Shown piece after piece: positions 1-5,101 of a stretch of 5,101 nt of DNA. The stretch's first letter is position 1. Every line of letters begins with the position of its first letter. A program made the translations under genes and the position numbers. The stretch lies in assembly GCA_947447845.1 (NCBI GenBank), contig CANFNO010000265.1, positions 1-5,101 on the forward strand, given 5' to 3'. The notes under the pieces were generated by a model, which saw nothing but the letters and a program-made list of their open reading frames with translations, was not told where the DNA came from and ran no database searches. The DNA is from Burkholderiales bacterium. GTDB taxonomy: Bacteria > Pseudomonadota > Gammaproteobacteria > Burkholderiales > Burkholderiaceae.

Positions 1-10
1 AACCATGTTG

Positions 11-40
11 TGCGGCAATCGTGGGAAATCGCCGCATTTT
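11..40 (+). terminator. Possible weak intrinsic terminator of an upstream gene
   Basis: The arms TGCGGC (11-16) and GCCGCA (31-36) can pair around a 14-base loop and are followed directly by TTTT (37-40). The stem is only 6 bp and the loop is large, so it is weak. If real, it would end a plus-strand transcript entering from the left before the gene at 92. No upstream gene can be identified from the bases available. Confidence 0.3.
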
Positions 41-75
41 GAAACCCACATAAGATAGGGCCATCTAAGACACAC

Positions 76-80
76 GGAAG
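76..80 (+). promoter_or_regulatory. Ribosome binding site of the 92-586 gene
   Basis: GGAAG lies 11 bases before the ATG at 92. The spacing is slightly long but acceptable for that start and much too long for the next in-frame ATG at 107, so it favours 92. Confidence 0.45.
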
Positions 81-91
81 ACAACTCGTTT

Positions 92-586
92 ATGACCGCC
101 AAAACCATGAAACACAGCGCCAGCATCTGGGACGGAGAAGTGGGTAATTCCCGTTGTATCGAAGTGGTGCATTGGGAAGGCGACATCACGCCGGAGCAAC
201 TGGCCAACGTGGCCACACAGATTTCTACCGTCTGGCAAACCATCGATTTGCAGTTGGACCCAAAGCACCCCATGCATGGCAACGCCTACCACCTGCGCAA
301 GATGGCGGACGATGAATATGAAGAAGCGGAGTACCAAAAGCGCAAGGCTGCGTTCGAAGCCCGCTACGCCGGCAAGCGCGTATGGGTGCACGGCTACCAC
401 CACGAGGAAGATGTGGAAGCCGGCACCAGCGAGCCCTTCTATTACGACACCATGTTCAGCACCCTGTTTATCACGCTGGCTGACATTGAAGCGCTGTGCG
501 ACCAGCACTACGGTGAAGACGTGTGGGACGAGTACAGCCTGTATCTGGATGACAAACTGCCCACGCCCCTGGCCATCGACTTTTAA
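92..586 (+). CDS. Hypothetical protein, 164 aa, unknown function
   Basis: I do not recognise this family. The protein has no signal peptide or membrane segment, so it is probably cytoplasmic. It is acidic and aromatic-rich. Visible features are a conserved-looking opening (SASIWDGEVGNSRCIEVVHW, residues 9-28), a charged and probably helical stretch rich in Glu, Lys and Tyr (about 71-95), a histidine-containing patch VHGYHHEED (99-107), and only two cysteines (22 and 136). The start at 92 is chosen for the upstream GGAAG; an in-frame ATG at 107 is the alternative. It converges on the copper storage gene and shares the hairpin at 601-621, so there is no operon link to the copper genes. Nothing visible ties it to copper. 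Coding reality is supported by its length, normal composition and clean placement; function is unknown. Confidence 0.75.
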   Translation: MTAKTMKHSASIWDGEVGNSRCIEVVHWEGDITPEQLANVATQISTVWQTIDLQLDPKHPMHGNAYHLRKMADDEYEEAEYQKRKAAFEARYAGKRVWVHGYHHEEDVEAGTSEPFYYDTMFSTLFITLADIEALCDQHYGEDVWDEYSLYLDDKLPTPLAIDF

Positions 587-600
587 GGTTGATTAACCCT

Positions 601-621
601 CGACCAGTCGCCGACTGGTCG
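601..621. terminator. Perfect dyad hairpin between convergent genes, likely bidirectional terminator
   Basis: The arms CGACCAGTCG (601-610) and CGACTGGTCG (612-621) are exact inverted repeats around one base. As RNA this gives a 9-bp stem with a GCC triloop on the plus strand. It sits 14 bases after the stop of the 92-586 gene and 17 bases beyond the end of the copper storage gene, the expected place for a shared terminator. Neither strand has a proper T run after it, so it may act weakly, with Rho, or as a 3'-end stabiliser. Each arm is itself a short inverted repeat (CGAC-CA-GTCG). Confidence 0.5.
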
Positions 622-638
622 GAAGTTTGCACTTGAGG

Positions 639-1076
639 TCAGGCAGCTACGGCCTTGCATTCTTTGGCGCAGGCCACGCAGGAATCTGCGCAGGCTTTGC
701 ACTCGGCGTGCTTCTCGTGCTTGCGGCATTCCTTCTCGCAGACTTCGCAGGCTTCCATTGTGAGCTTGGCCATAGCGGGCACCATCTTTGACTGTTGCGC
801 CGTCAAGGCTTGCAGCGCGCTGCACATAGCCAACACCTGATTGACGGTCTTGGCACATGCTGCCATGTCCTTGTCTCCTTCGCCCAAGAGTATCAAGCAG
901 TGCGCTATGCAGGCCTGGCCCTTGACGACGCAATCTGCAGTGGCAGCCAGCAAGCCATTGGCGACTGCGCCGTGCATGTGGCTGTGGTCGTGCGCCATCT
1001 CCTGGGCCAGCGCGGAAGTTTGTGCGGCAGCAAAAAGAGCAGCGCCTGCGCCAATCAAGCTATCACGTCGATTCAT
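639..1076 (-). CDS. csp1: Csp1-like exported copper storage protein (four-helix bundle, 13 Cys)
   Basis: Predicted to store Cu(I) with cysteine thiolates inside a four-helix bundle, outside the cytoplasm. The start at 1076 (MNRRDSLIGAG) is preferred over the ATG at 1106 because AAGGAG lies 6 bases upstream (1083-1088). This leaves a twin-arginine leader: RRDSLIG, then a short hydrophobic stretch to a likely cleavage after ALA (residue 24), giving 145 aa in total. The mature N-terminus has a His/Met patch, HDHSHMH (29-35). There are 13 cysteines (49, 56, 60, 74, 85, 110, 113, 117, 126, 129, 133, 136, 140), many spaced CxxC or CxxxC as expected along helices. Known family: Csp1 of Methylosinus trichosporium is Tat-exported, also has 13 Cys and binds many Cu(I) per tetramer; cytosolic Csp3 lacks the leader. 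The gene diverges from the DUF2946/receptor genes. Family confidence is high; Csp1 equivalence is inferred from leader and Cys count. Confidence 0.9.
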   Translation of the reverse strand: MNRRDSLIGAGAALFAAAQTSALAQEMAHDHSHMHGAVANGLLAATADCVVKGQACIAHCLILLGEGDKDMAACAKTVNQVLAMCSALQALTAQQSKMVPAMAKLTMEACEVCEKECRKHEKHAECKACADSCVACAKECKAVAA

Positions 1077-1082
1077 AAAACA

Positions 1083-1088
1083 CTCCTT
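1083..1088 (-). promoter_or_regulatory. Ribosome binding site deciding the csp1 start
   Basis: On the minus strand AAGGAG is followed by 6 bases and the ATG at 1076. This is the strongest Shine-Dalgarno match near the gene, and it lies inside the longer reading frame that begins at 1106. It therefore argues for the shorter protein, whose N-terminus is a proper Tat leader. Confidence 0.8.
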
Positions 1089-1098
1089 TATATTGGTA

Positions 1099-1260
1099 AG
1101 CCTCAACCAAGGCTCGGCATAAGTTTAGCGTTGGCTTGGCCCTTTCAGTGCATAAGCTGAATTTCCTGCTGATTTTTTTGTTGCAAAAACTCACATTTTT
1201 ACGAAGCTTGAGGGGTTGCATGTAGTTCTCTGACGTCGGTCAAAGCAAATTTTTGCGGAG
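1099..1260. promoter_or_regulatory. Divergent control region with four short inverted repeats
   Basis: This interval separates csp1 (leftward) from the DUF2946 gene (rightward) and must hold both promoters. Inverted repeats seen: AGCCT/AGGCT at 1099-1114 (6-base spacer, just upstream of the csp1 ribosome site); TTTTTG/CAAAAA at 1175-1189; TGAC/GTCA at 1231-1242; GCAAA/TTTGC at 1245-1256, next to the DUF2946 ribosome site. The middle is AT-rich (about 1171-1200). I found no convincing -35/-10 pair on either strand and no clear CueR-type operator, so the elements are candidates only. Confidence 0.45.
1257..1260 (+). promoter_or_regulatory. Ribosome binding site deciding the DUF2946 start
   Basis: GGAG ends immediately before the ATG at 1261, too close for initiation there, but is 9 bases from the next in-frame ATG at 1270. 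The start at 1270 is therefore preferred. Confidence 0.6.
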
Positions 1261-1269
1261 ATGGAAAAA

Positions 1270-1641
1270 ATGAGCTACATGTCCCTGTTTCATTCCCTTC
1301 GTTCATCACACTGGCTGGCCCGCTTGGTCCTGCTCTGGTTTGTGTTGACATTGGGTGCAGCAGTTGCCTCGCCGATGGTTCATCCGCAGGGAGAGTCGAC
1401 GATTTGCTCGGGCATGGGCATGCACAAGGTGGTTGTCAATGATGACGGCACGACCACCACCAGTGCGGTCTCAGGCATCTCCTGTCCCTTGTGTCTCGTG
1501 GGTGGCGCCCCGCCTCAAACCACGCTGCCTCTAATGGCAGTTCAGCAGGCGCTTGGCCATCTTGTGCCAAGCACGCCAGTTGCCATCGTTGACACACTAA
1601 CCGCCTCCCCGCCGCCCGCGCGCGGCCCACCTCAAATCTAG
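1270..1641 (+). CDS. DUF2946-like small secreted protein, probable copper-locus accessory
   Basis: A 123-aa protein with a signal peptide: basic n-region (residues 1-18, two Arg), hydrophobic core LVLLWFVLTLGAAVA, likely cleavage near AVAS-PM (about residue 34). The mature part is small and low in complexity. It holds potential soft-metal ligands: a His (38), then C-S-G-M-G-M-H (46-52), and a CPLC pair (72-75). It ends in a Pro-rich tail closing with ARGPPQI. The CPLC motif, size and ARGPP tail resemble DUF2946 proteins, which occur beside copper TonB receptors in Proteobacteria; the biochemical role is not established to my knowledge. The gene lies upstream of the receptor on the same strand, with a weak terminator between them (1652-1674), so they may be co-transcribed only in part. 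Copper binding is inferred from residues and neighbours. Translation from 1261 would add only three residues. Confidence 0.8.
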   Translation: MSYMSLFHSLRSSHWLARLVLLWFVLTLGAAVASPMVHPQGESTICSGMGMHKVVVNDDGTTTTSAVSGISCPLCLVGGAPPQTTLPLMAVQQALGHLVPSTPVAIVDTLTASPPPARGPPQI

Positions 1642-1651
1642 CAATCCGCCA

Positions 1652-1674
1652 TAGAGGGCGCATTGCGCTCTTTT
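1652..1674 (+). terminator. Weak intrinsic terminator or attenuator after the DUF2946 gene
   Basis: GCGC (1658-1661) and GCGC (1665-1668) pair around an ATT loop. The stem continues outward through G-T, G-C, A-T, G-T and A-T pairs into a run of T at 1671-1674. It begins 11 bases after the stop codon. The core is short, so read-through into the receptor gene is plausible. Confidence 0.4.
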
Positions 1675-1685
1675 ATCAATAGCAG

Positions 1686-1702
1686 TGGCAACTCAGTTGC
1701 CA
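1686..1702. promoter_or_regulatory. Perfect 17-base palindrome upstream of the receptor, candidate operator
   Basis: The arms TGGCAACT and AGTTGCCA are exact inverted repeats around a single C. It is about 100 bases before the receptor ribosome site, where an operator or leader hairpin could act. As RNA it forms a 7-bp stem with a TCA loop and no T run, so it is not a standard terminator. A further small inverted repeat, GCGCT/AGCGC, follows at 1715-1727. No regulator can be named. Confidence 0.4.
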
Positions 1703-1752
1703 TCGCAGGCGTGCGCGCTCGTAGCGCAGAACGCCGCATTTCTCACGACTAG

Positions 1753-4038
1753 GTGTTTTCAAGTCGTGCCAAAAACCCAATCAATTCCCTAGAGGTAACC
1801 CAATGTCACACAAAGACCTTAACATTCGCGCGCGCCATGTTGCTCGCACTTCCCACGCTGTGCTTACTTTGCAGCCACACACACGCTGCCGATGCCGTGA
1901 TTGGCACTTTGCCGTCGGTCACGGTAAGGGGTGTCGCTATCGATGCCGGTGAGGCGGGAACTGCAAGCTCCTTCAAAAGGGCTGCACTGGCGTCCAAAAT
2001 CCCAGCCACCAGCGATACCGCCAGCATGCTTTCAGACGTGCCTGGACTGAGTCTGAACGGCGCCGGTGCAGTGTCCAGCCTGCCTTCTATTCATGGATTG
2101 GCCGATGACCGCCTGCGTATTCAGGTTGACGGCATGGACCTGATCGCCTCCTGCCCCAACCATATGAACCCGGCCTTGTCGTATATCGACCCCAGCAATG
2201 TGGGTCAACTCAAGGTCTACTCCGGCATCACACCGGTCAGCGCCGGTGGCGACTCGATTGGCGGCACTATCCTTGTTGATTCGCGCAAACCGGAATTCGC
2301 CGCGCCCGGCCAGGCAGCCATTGCCAAAGGTGAAGTAGGCGCCTTCTACCGCAGCAACAACAAAGCCAGCGGGGGAAATTTATCAGCCACCTACGCCAAT
2401 GAAAAGTTCAACATCAACTTCAGTGGCTCGACCAGCAAGGCCGACAACTACACCGCTGCGGGTGACTTCAAAACGACAACTGCTACCGGCCGCACAGGCC
2501 ATACCTTGCCCTTGAACGAAGTGGGTTCTACCGCTTACGACACCAGCAATCAAAGCCTGGCACTGGCCTTCAAAAATGAGAATCATCTGTTTGAAGCTAA
2601 GCTGGGAACGCAAGACATGCCCAAGCAGTTGTATCCGAACCAGCGGATGGACTTGCTCAAGAACACGCAGCAAAGCGTGAACTTGCGTTACACCGGCTCT
2701 TATGACTGGGGCACTCTGCAGGCCAGGGTCTATCAGGAAGACGTTGACCACTACATGGACTTTGGAGCCGACAAACAGTTCCAGTATGGAACGGCGCCGG
2801 GCATGCCCATGTACACCAAGGGAAAGACGACCGGGGGCAGCATCAAAGCTGAGGTTTCGCTAAATGCGCATGACCTCCTGCGTGCTGGCGCTGAAGTTCA
2901 GCAGTATCAACTTAATGATTGGTGGCCACCGTCGGGGACCGGCATGATGGCTCCGAATACCTTTTTGAACATCAACAATGGCAAGCGTGATCGAACCGCG
3001 GTGTATGGAGAATGGGAAAAGAATATCAACCCGCAGTGGCTCAGCATTGCCGGCCTGCGCTACGAGCAGGTGAATACCAATGCTGATCGCGTGCATGGGT
3101 ACGAGCGCGCTACATATGCCACGACTGCGCCCATGATGGACATGATGAGCCAGGGAAAAGACGGCGCAAATTTTAACAATGCGAATAGAAACAAGATTGA
3201 CGACAACTTCGATCTGAGCGTTTTGGCGCGCTACACGGCGAATGGCAATTACGACATTGACTTTGGCTTTGCGCACAAAGTGCGTTCGCCGAATTTGTAT
3301 GAGCGCTACACCTGGTCCACTGCTTCCATGATGGGCATCATGAACAATTTTGTGGGTGACGGTAATGGCTATGTGGGTGATATCAACCTCAAGCCGGAGC
3401 AGGCAAACACTCTGTCCGCTACGTTCAACTGGCATGCAGAAGACAACGCTTGGGATCTCAAGGCCACGCCTTTTTACACGCAAGTCACCGACTACATCGA
3501 TGCGGTGCCCACTGCAGCATTGGTTGCCAACCAGTTCCGCGTTCTCAAGTTTGCCAATCAGTCTGCCCGTCTTTATGGCTTTGATTTGTCCGGTCACATG
3601 CCTTTGACCACCAATGCGTGGGGTGAGTTCGGGTTCAGAGGTTTGCTCAACTACACCAACGGTACCAACCAGGATACAGGCGCTGCACTTTACAACGTGA
3701 TGCCCGTCAACGCCAAGCTTGCACTGACTCAACAAACCGGAGGTTGGGACAATAGCCTGGAGCTGCAGATGGTGCAGGACAAGAGCAATGTGTCGGATGT
3801 TCGCAATGAAGTCAAAACGCCGGGCTATAGCCTGGTCAATGCCCGTGGCAGCTATTCCATCAAGCAAGTGCGCGTGGATTTCGGGGTTGAAAATCTTTTC
3901 GACAAGTTCTATTACCTACCAACCGGCGGCACGTACACAGGTCAGGGAATGACCATGAGCATCAATGGAATTCCAGCCGGCATTGCAGTGCCCGGCATGG
4001 GTCGCTCGATTTACGTTGGCGTGAACGTGAAGTTTTAG
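1753..4038 (+). CDS. TonB-dependent copper receptor, OprC/NosA type (start frame disturbed)
   Basis: Outer-membrane, TonB-energised receptor for copper import. The open frame gives 761 residues from a GTG at 1753, a normal length for the family. In order: signal peptide (hydrophobic core about 29-40, cleavage near SHTHA-ADA, 45); a TonB-box-like VTVRG (56-60); plug (about 65-180) with SDVPGLSLNG and RIQVDGMDL; beta-barrel (about 190-761) ending in Phe (NVKF), as outer-membrane barrels do. Copper evidence: C134-P-N-H-M138 matches the CxxxM, and H333-Y-M335 the HxM, that bind copper in Pseudomonas OprC. Met clusters occur at 351/353, 398/399, 461-465 and 526-530. The GTG at 1753 has no ribosome site, and the in-frame ATG at 1837 (residue 29) would leave no basic n-region. 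The well-placed ATG at 1803 is one base out of frame; omitting one base near 1815 gives MSHKTLTFARAMLLALP, an ideal leader. The body is intact. It may be transcribed with the DUF2946 gene, and it converges on the redoxin gene. Confidence 0.93.
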   Translation: MFSSRAKNPINSLEVTQCHTKTLTFARAMLLALPTLCLLCSHTHAADAVIGTLPSVTVRGVAIDAGEAGTASSFKRAALASKIPATSDTASMLSDVPGLSLNGAGAVSSLPSIHGLADDRLRIQVDGMDLIASCPNHMNPALSYIDPSNVGQLKVYSGITPVSAGGDSIGGTILVDSRKPEFAAPGQAAIAKGEVGAFYRSNNKASGGNLSATYANEKFNINFSGSTSKADNYTAAGDFKTTTATGRTGHTLPLNEVGSTAYDTSNQSLALAFKNENHLFEAKLGTQDMPKQLYPNQRMDLLKNTQQSVNLRYTGSYDWGTLQARVYQEDVDHYMDFGADKQFQYGTAPGMPMYTKGKTTGGSIKAEVSLNAHDLLRAGAEVQQYQLNDWWPPSGTGMMAPNTFLNINNGKRDRTAVYGEWEKNINPQWLSIAGLRYEQVNTNADRVHGYERATYATTAPMMDMMSQGKDGANFNNANRNKIDDNFDLSVLARYTANGNYDIDFGFAHKVRSPNLYERYTWSTASMMGIMNNFVGDGNGYVGDINLKPEQANTLSATFNWHAEDNAWDLKATPFYTQVTDYIDAVPTAALVANQFRVLKFANQSARLYGFDLSGHMPLTTNAWGEFGFRGLLNYTNGTNQDTGAALYNVMPVNAKLALTQQTGGWDNSLELQMVQDKSNVSDVRNEVKTPGYSLVNARGSYSIKQVRVDFGVENLFDKFYYLPTGGTYTGQGMTMSINGIPAGIAVPGMGRSIYVGVNVKF
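1791..1796 (+). promoter_or_regulatory. Ribosome binding site pointing to the ATG at 1803 (out of frame with receptor)
   Basis: AGAGGT, 6 bases before ATG 1803, is the only good Shine-Dalgarno match near the receptor start. The frame it opens (1803-1952, 49 codons) is not the receptor frame. This mismatch is the main evidence for a one-base indel just downstream. Confidence 0.65.
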
Positions 4039-4062
4039 TAATTGACATGCTCAGCGCTATGC

Positions 4063-4094
4063 GTCCGGCAGCACCACAGGAGTGCCTGCCGGGC
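4063..4094. terminator. Hairpin between convergent receptor and redoxin genes, likely bidirectional terminator
   Basis: CCGGCAG-CAC (4065-4074) pairs with GTG (4082-4084) and CTGCCGG (4086-4092), with one bulged C (4085) and a 7-base loop; two more pairs can extend the base. It starts 24 bases after the receptor stop and the same distance beyond the redoxin stop. No T run follows on either strand, so its efficiency is uncertain. Confidence 0.5.
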
Positions 4095-4118
4095 GTGTAT
4101 AGCTGCATGTACTCCCTG

Positions 4119-4598
4119 TCACAGCTTGCTGCGACGGGTCCATTTTTCGAAATTGGCATCAGAGATCGAGCCAATGGATACCAAACTTTCTCCGCTTCGG
4201 TTTGTCAATTCGTTGCGTGGCAGTTCCCCGTGCCAGTCCGGAGAAATTTCATATTGCAGACGTTCAACAAAATCATCTGCATACACCAGTGACCGCGTTG
4301 GCTTGACACCCGCGTTCAGTAGTCTTTTGGTCAATGCCGGCGCGTGGCTTATGCCATCGGTGTTGATAAACACAAAGGCTACTTCAGGATGTCGTTTGAT
4401 ACGTTCAGCCCATTTTGGAAGTTCTGCCAGACAAGGCGTGCAAGTTAACGACCACACATGGATAGCCAGCGGACGACTTTTAAAACTTTCGCGTAGATGC
4501 ACCATGTCGCCAGGATGCAGACCTTCAACGCTCTGCGCGAGAGTGGACAGCGGCGCCACGAACAGCGCTAAGGCTAGAGCAAAAGAAAAGCGCATCAT
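4119..4598 (-). CDS. Secreted TlpA-like thioredoxin-fold protein
   Basis: A predicted periplasmic thiol-disulfide protein of 159 aa. Signal peptide: M-M-R followed by FSFALALALFVAPLSTLA, cleavage after residue 21. The redox site is W49-S-L-T-C53-T-P-C56, equivalent to the WCxxC of TlpA/ResA proteins. The thioredoxin fold continues with VAFVFINTDG (73-82) and a probable cis-proline loop at WHGELP (P127). Family members reduce cysteines or help metallate copper sites (TlpA, Sco-like routes). The short length fits a single soluble domain without a membrane anchor. ATG at 4598 overlaps the TGA of the upstream propeller gene by 4 bases (ATGA), and a second ATG follows at 4595, so translation is probably coupled. 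The substrate is unknown; a role in copper-site or Csp/receptor thiol chemistry is inferred from the neighbours only. Confidence 0.85.
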   Translation of the reverse strand: MMRFSFALALALFVAPLSTLAQSVEGLHPGDMVHLRESFKSRPLAIHVWSLTCTPCLAELPKWAERIKRHPEVAFVFINTDGISHAPALTKRLLNAGVKPTRSLVYADDFVERLQYEISPDWHGELPRNELTNRSGESLVSIGSISDANFEKWTRRSKL

Positions 4599-5101
4599 GC
4601 CCCCGGATTGTTCAGTCGTTTCAAGCGATAGCCCTCGTCACGGGTCAGCCAGGAGAGATACACGAAACCATCCGAGGAGACCAGCAGCGGATGGTCACTG
4701 GCACCGCTGGTGAGTGCTACTTCAGATGGTTCTCCCCAACTGATTCCGTTGTCATCCGAGCGCTGCACGATGACGGTCGAGAGGTGACCGTCAAACTCTT
4801 TCCAGGCACGCCATACGGTGTTGGCAGTGCCTGCCAACACTTGGGGGCGGGCTGGACCTTTGGCGGGGTTTCCTATCGCCTGCGGCGCGCTGAAAGTAGC
4901 CCCTTGATCAAGCGACCGCGCGTATTGCAGTGACGACTTACCCGGTGCGCCCGTGAACCATGTGGCATGCCAGGTGCCGTCCTGGCCGATGGTGAGGCTG
5001 GGTCCGTGGCGTGGGCAGGCATCCAATTTCCAATCATCCACCGCGATCCTGCGCAGCGGACCGAATGTGCCATCGTCTTTCAGTTTCGCAGCAGCGTGGT
5101 C
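4595..5101 (-). CDS. Sialidase-like (Asp-box) beta-propeller protein, C-terminal part, partial
   Basis: The frame is open to the right window edge, so the N-terminus is missing; 168 residues are visible. Two Asp-box repeats (S-x-D-x-G-x-T/S-W/F) are present: S63-LDQGAT-F70 and S115-DDNGIS-W122, counted from the window edge. They are separated by repeated beta-strand blades with Trp pairs (WHATW, VWRAW, VYLSW), as in BNR/sialidase propellers. A CPRHGPSL motif lies at 29-36. The GTG at 5041 is not taken as the start because coding continues upstream as DHAAAKLKDDGTFGPLRRIA. The label sialidase describes the fold; no arginine triad or other catalytic set can be assessed in this fragment, and the copper context makes a binding or scaffold role as likely as glycan cleavage. 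It is the upstream partner of the redoxin, with a 4-base ATGA overlap. Export cannot be judged without the N-terminus. Confidence 0.82.
   Translation of the reverse strand, partial: DHAAAKLKDDGTFGPLRRIAVDDWKLDACPRHGPSLTIGQDGTWHATWFTGAPGKSSLQYARSLDQGATFSAPQAIGNPAKGPARPQVLAGTANTVWRAWKEFDGHLSTVIVQRSDDNGISWGEPSEVALTSGASDHPLLVSSDGFVYLSWLTRDEGYRLKRLNNPGA

Noticed and set aside
1..58. Possible C-terminal tail of an upstream plus-strand gene
   Set aside because: All three plus frames are open for 13 to 18 codons before a stop, so the true frame, if any, cannot be chosen from so few bases.
65..508. 147-codon minus-strand open frame opposite the 92-586 gene
   Set aside because: The plus-strand frame is longer and has normal acidic protein composition and an upstream ribosome site; the minus frame looks like its complement shadow.
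1077..1106. Longer csp1 start at 1106 adding ten residues
   Set aside because: The added segment contains the ribosome site itself and would bury the twin-arginine leader behind a non-signal extension.
1077..1260. CueR-type copper-responsive operator with 19-base promoter spacing
   Set aside because: The inverted repeat at 1099-1114 has only 5-bp arms, does not match the usual CueR dyad, and no -35/-10 pair with the right spacing surrounds it.
1803..1952. Independent 49-codon leader peptide gene starting at ATG 1803
   Set aside because: Its product is Arg/His-rich without recognisable features, whereas a one-base shift near its start gives a perfect receptor signal peptide, so a frame break is the simpler reading.
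2860..3867. Long 335-codon open frame on the minus strand inside the receptor gene
   Set aside because: It lies entirely antisense to a conserved beta-barrel coding region, has no recognisable domain, and is best explained as a codon-bias shadow.
4042..4713. 223-codon plus-strand open frame across the redoxin gene
   Set aside because: It is antisense to a protein with a clear signal peptide and CxxC redox motif; its own translation is low-complexity, Arg/Ser-rich and has no domain.

Overview
The window looks like Burkholderiales (Betaproteobacteria) chromosome, possibly Comamonadaceae. This rests on protein style and moderate GC only; there is no rRNA or other marker to confirm it. The theme is extracytoplasmic copper handling. 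Five of the six supported genes are predicted or likely to act in the envelope, and at least three carry features tied to copper families.

Layout: (1) 92-586 (+), a 164-residue protein of unknown function. (2) A perfect dyad hairpin at 601-621 lies between convergent genes. (3) 639-1076 (-), a Tat-exported four-helix-bundle copper storage protein (Csp1-like) with 13 cysteines. (4) 1077-1269, a divergent control region with several short inverted repeats. (5) 1270-1641 (+), a small secreted DUF2946-like protein. (6) 1642-1802, a gap with a weak terminator and a perfect 17-base palindrome. (7) 1753/1803-4038 (+), a TonB-dependent outer-membrane receptor of the OprC/NosA copper type, with the CxxxM and HxM residues of the OprC copper site. 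(8) A hairpin at 4063-4094 between convergent genes. (9) 4119-4598 (-), a secreted TlpA-like thioredoxin-fold protein with a CTPC site, overlapping by 4 bases the end of (10) 4595-5101 (-), the C-terminal part of a sialidase-like (Asp-box) beta-propeller protein that runs off the window.

Proposed working model (inference): the receptor brings copper across the outer membrane, DUF2946 and the redoxin/propeller pair act on copper or copper-site thiols in the periplasm, and Csp1 stores Cu(I). The main oddity is the receptor start. The best ribosome binding site and ATG (1803) are one base out of frame with the receptor, and skipping a single base near 1815 restores a textbook signal peptide. This is either a sequencing or assembly indel or a real frameshift.
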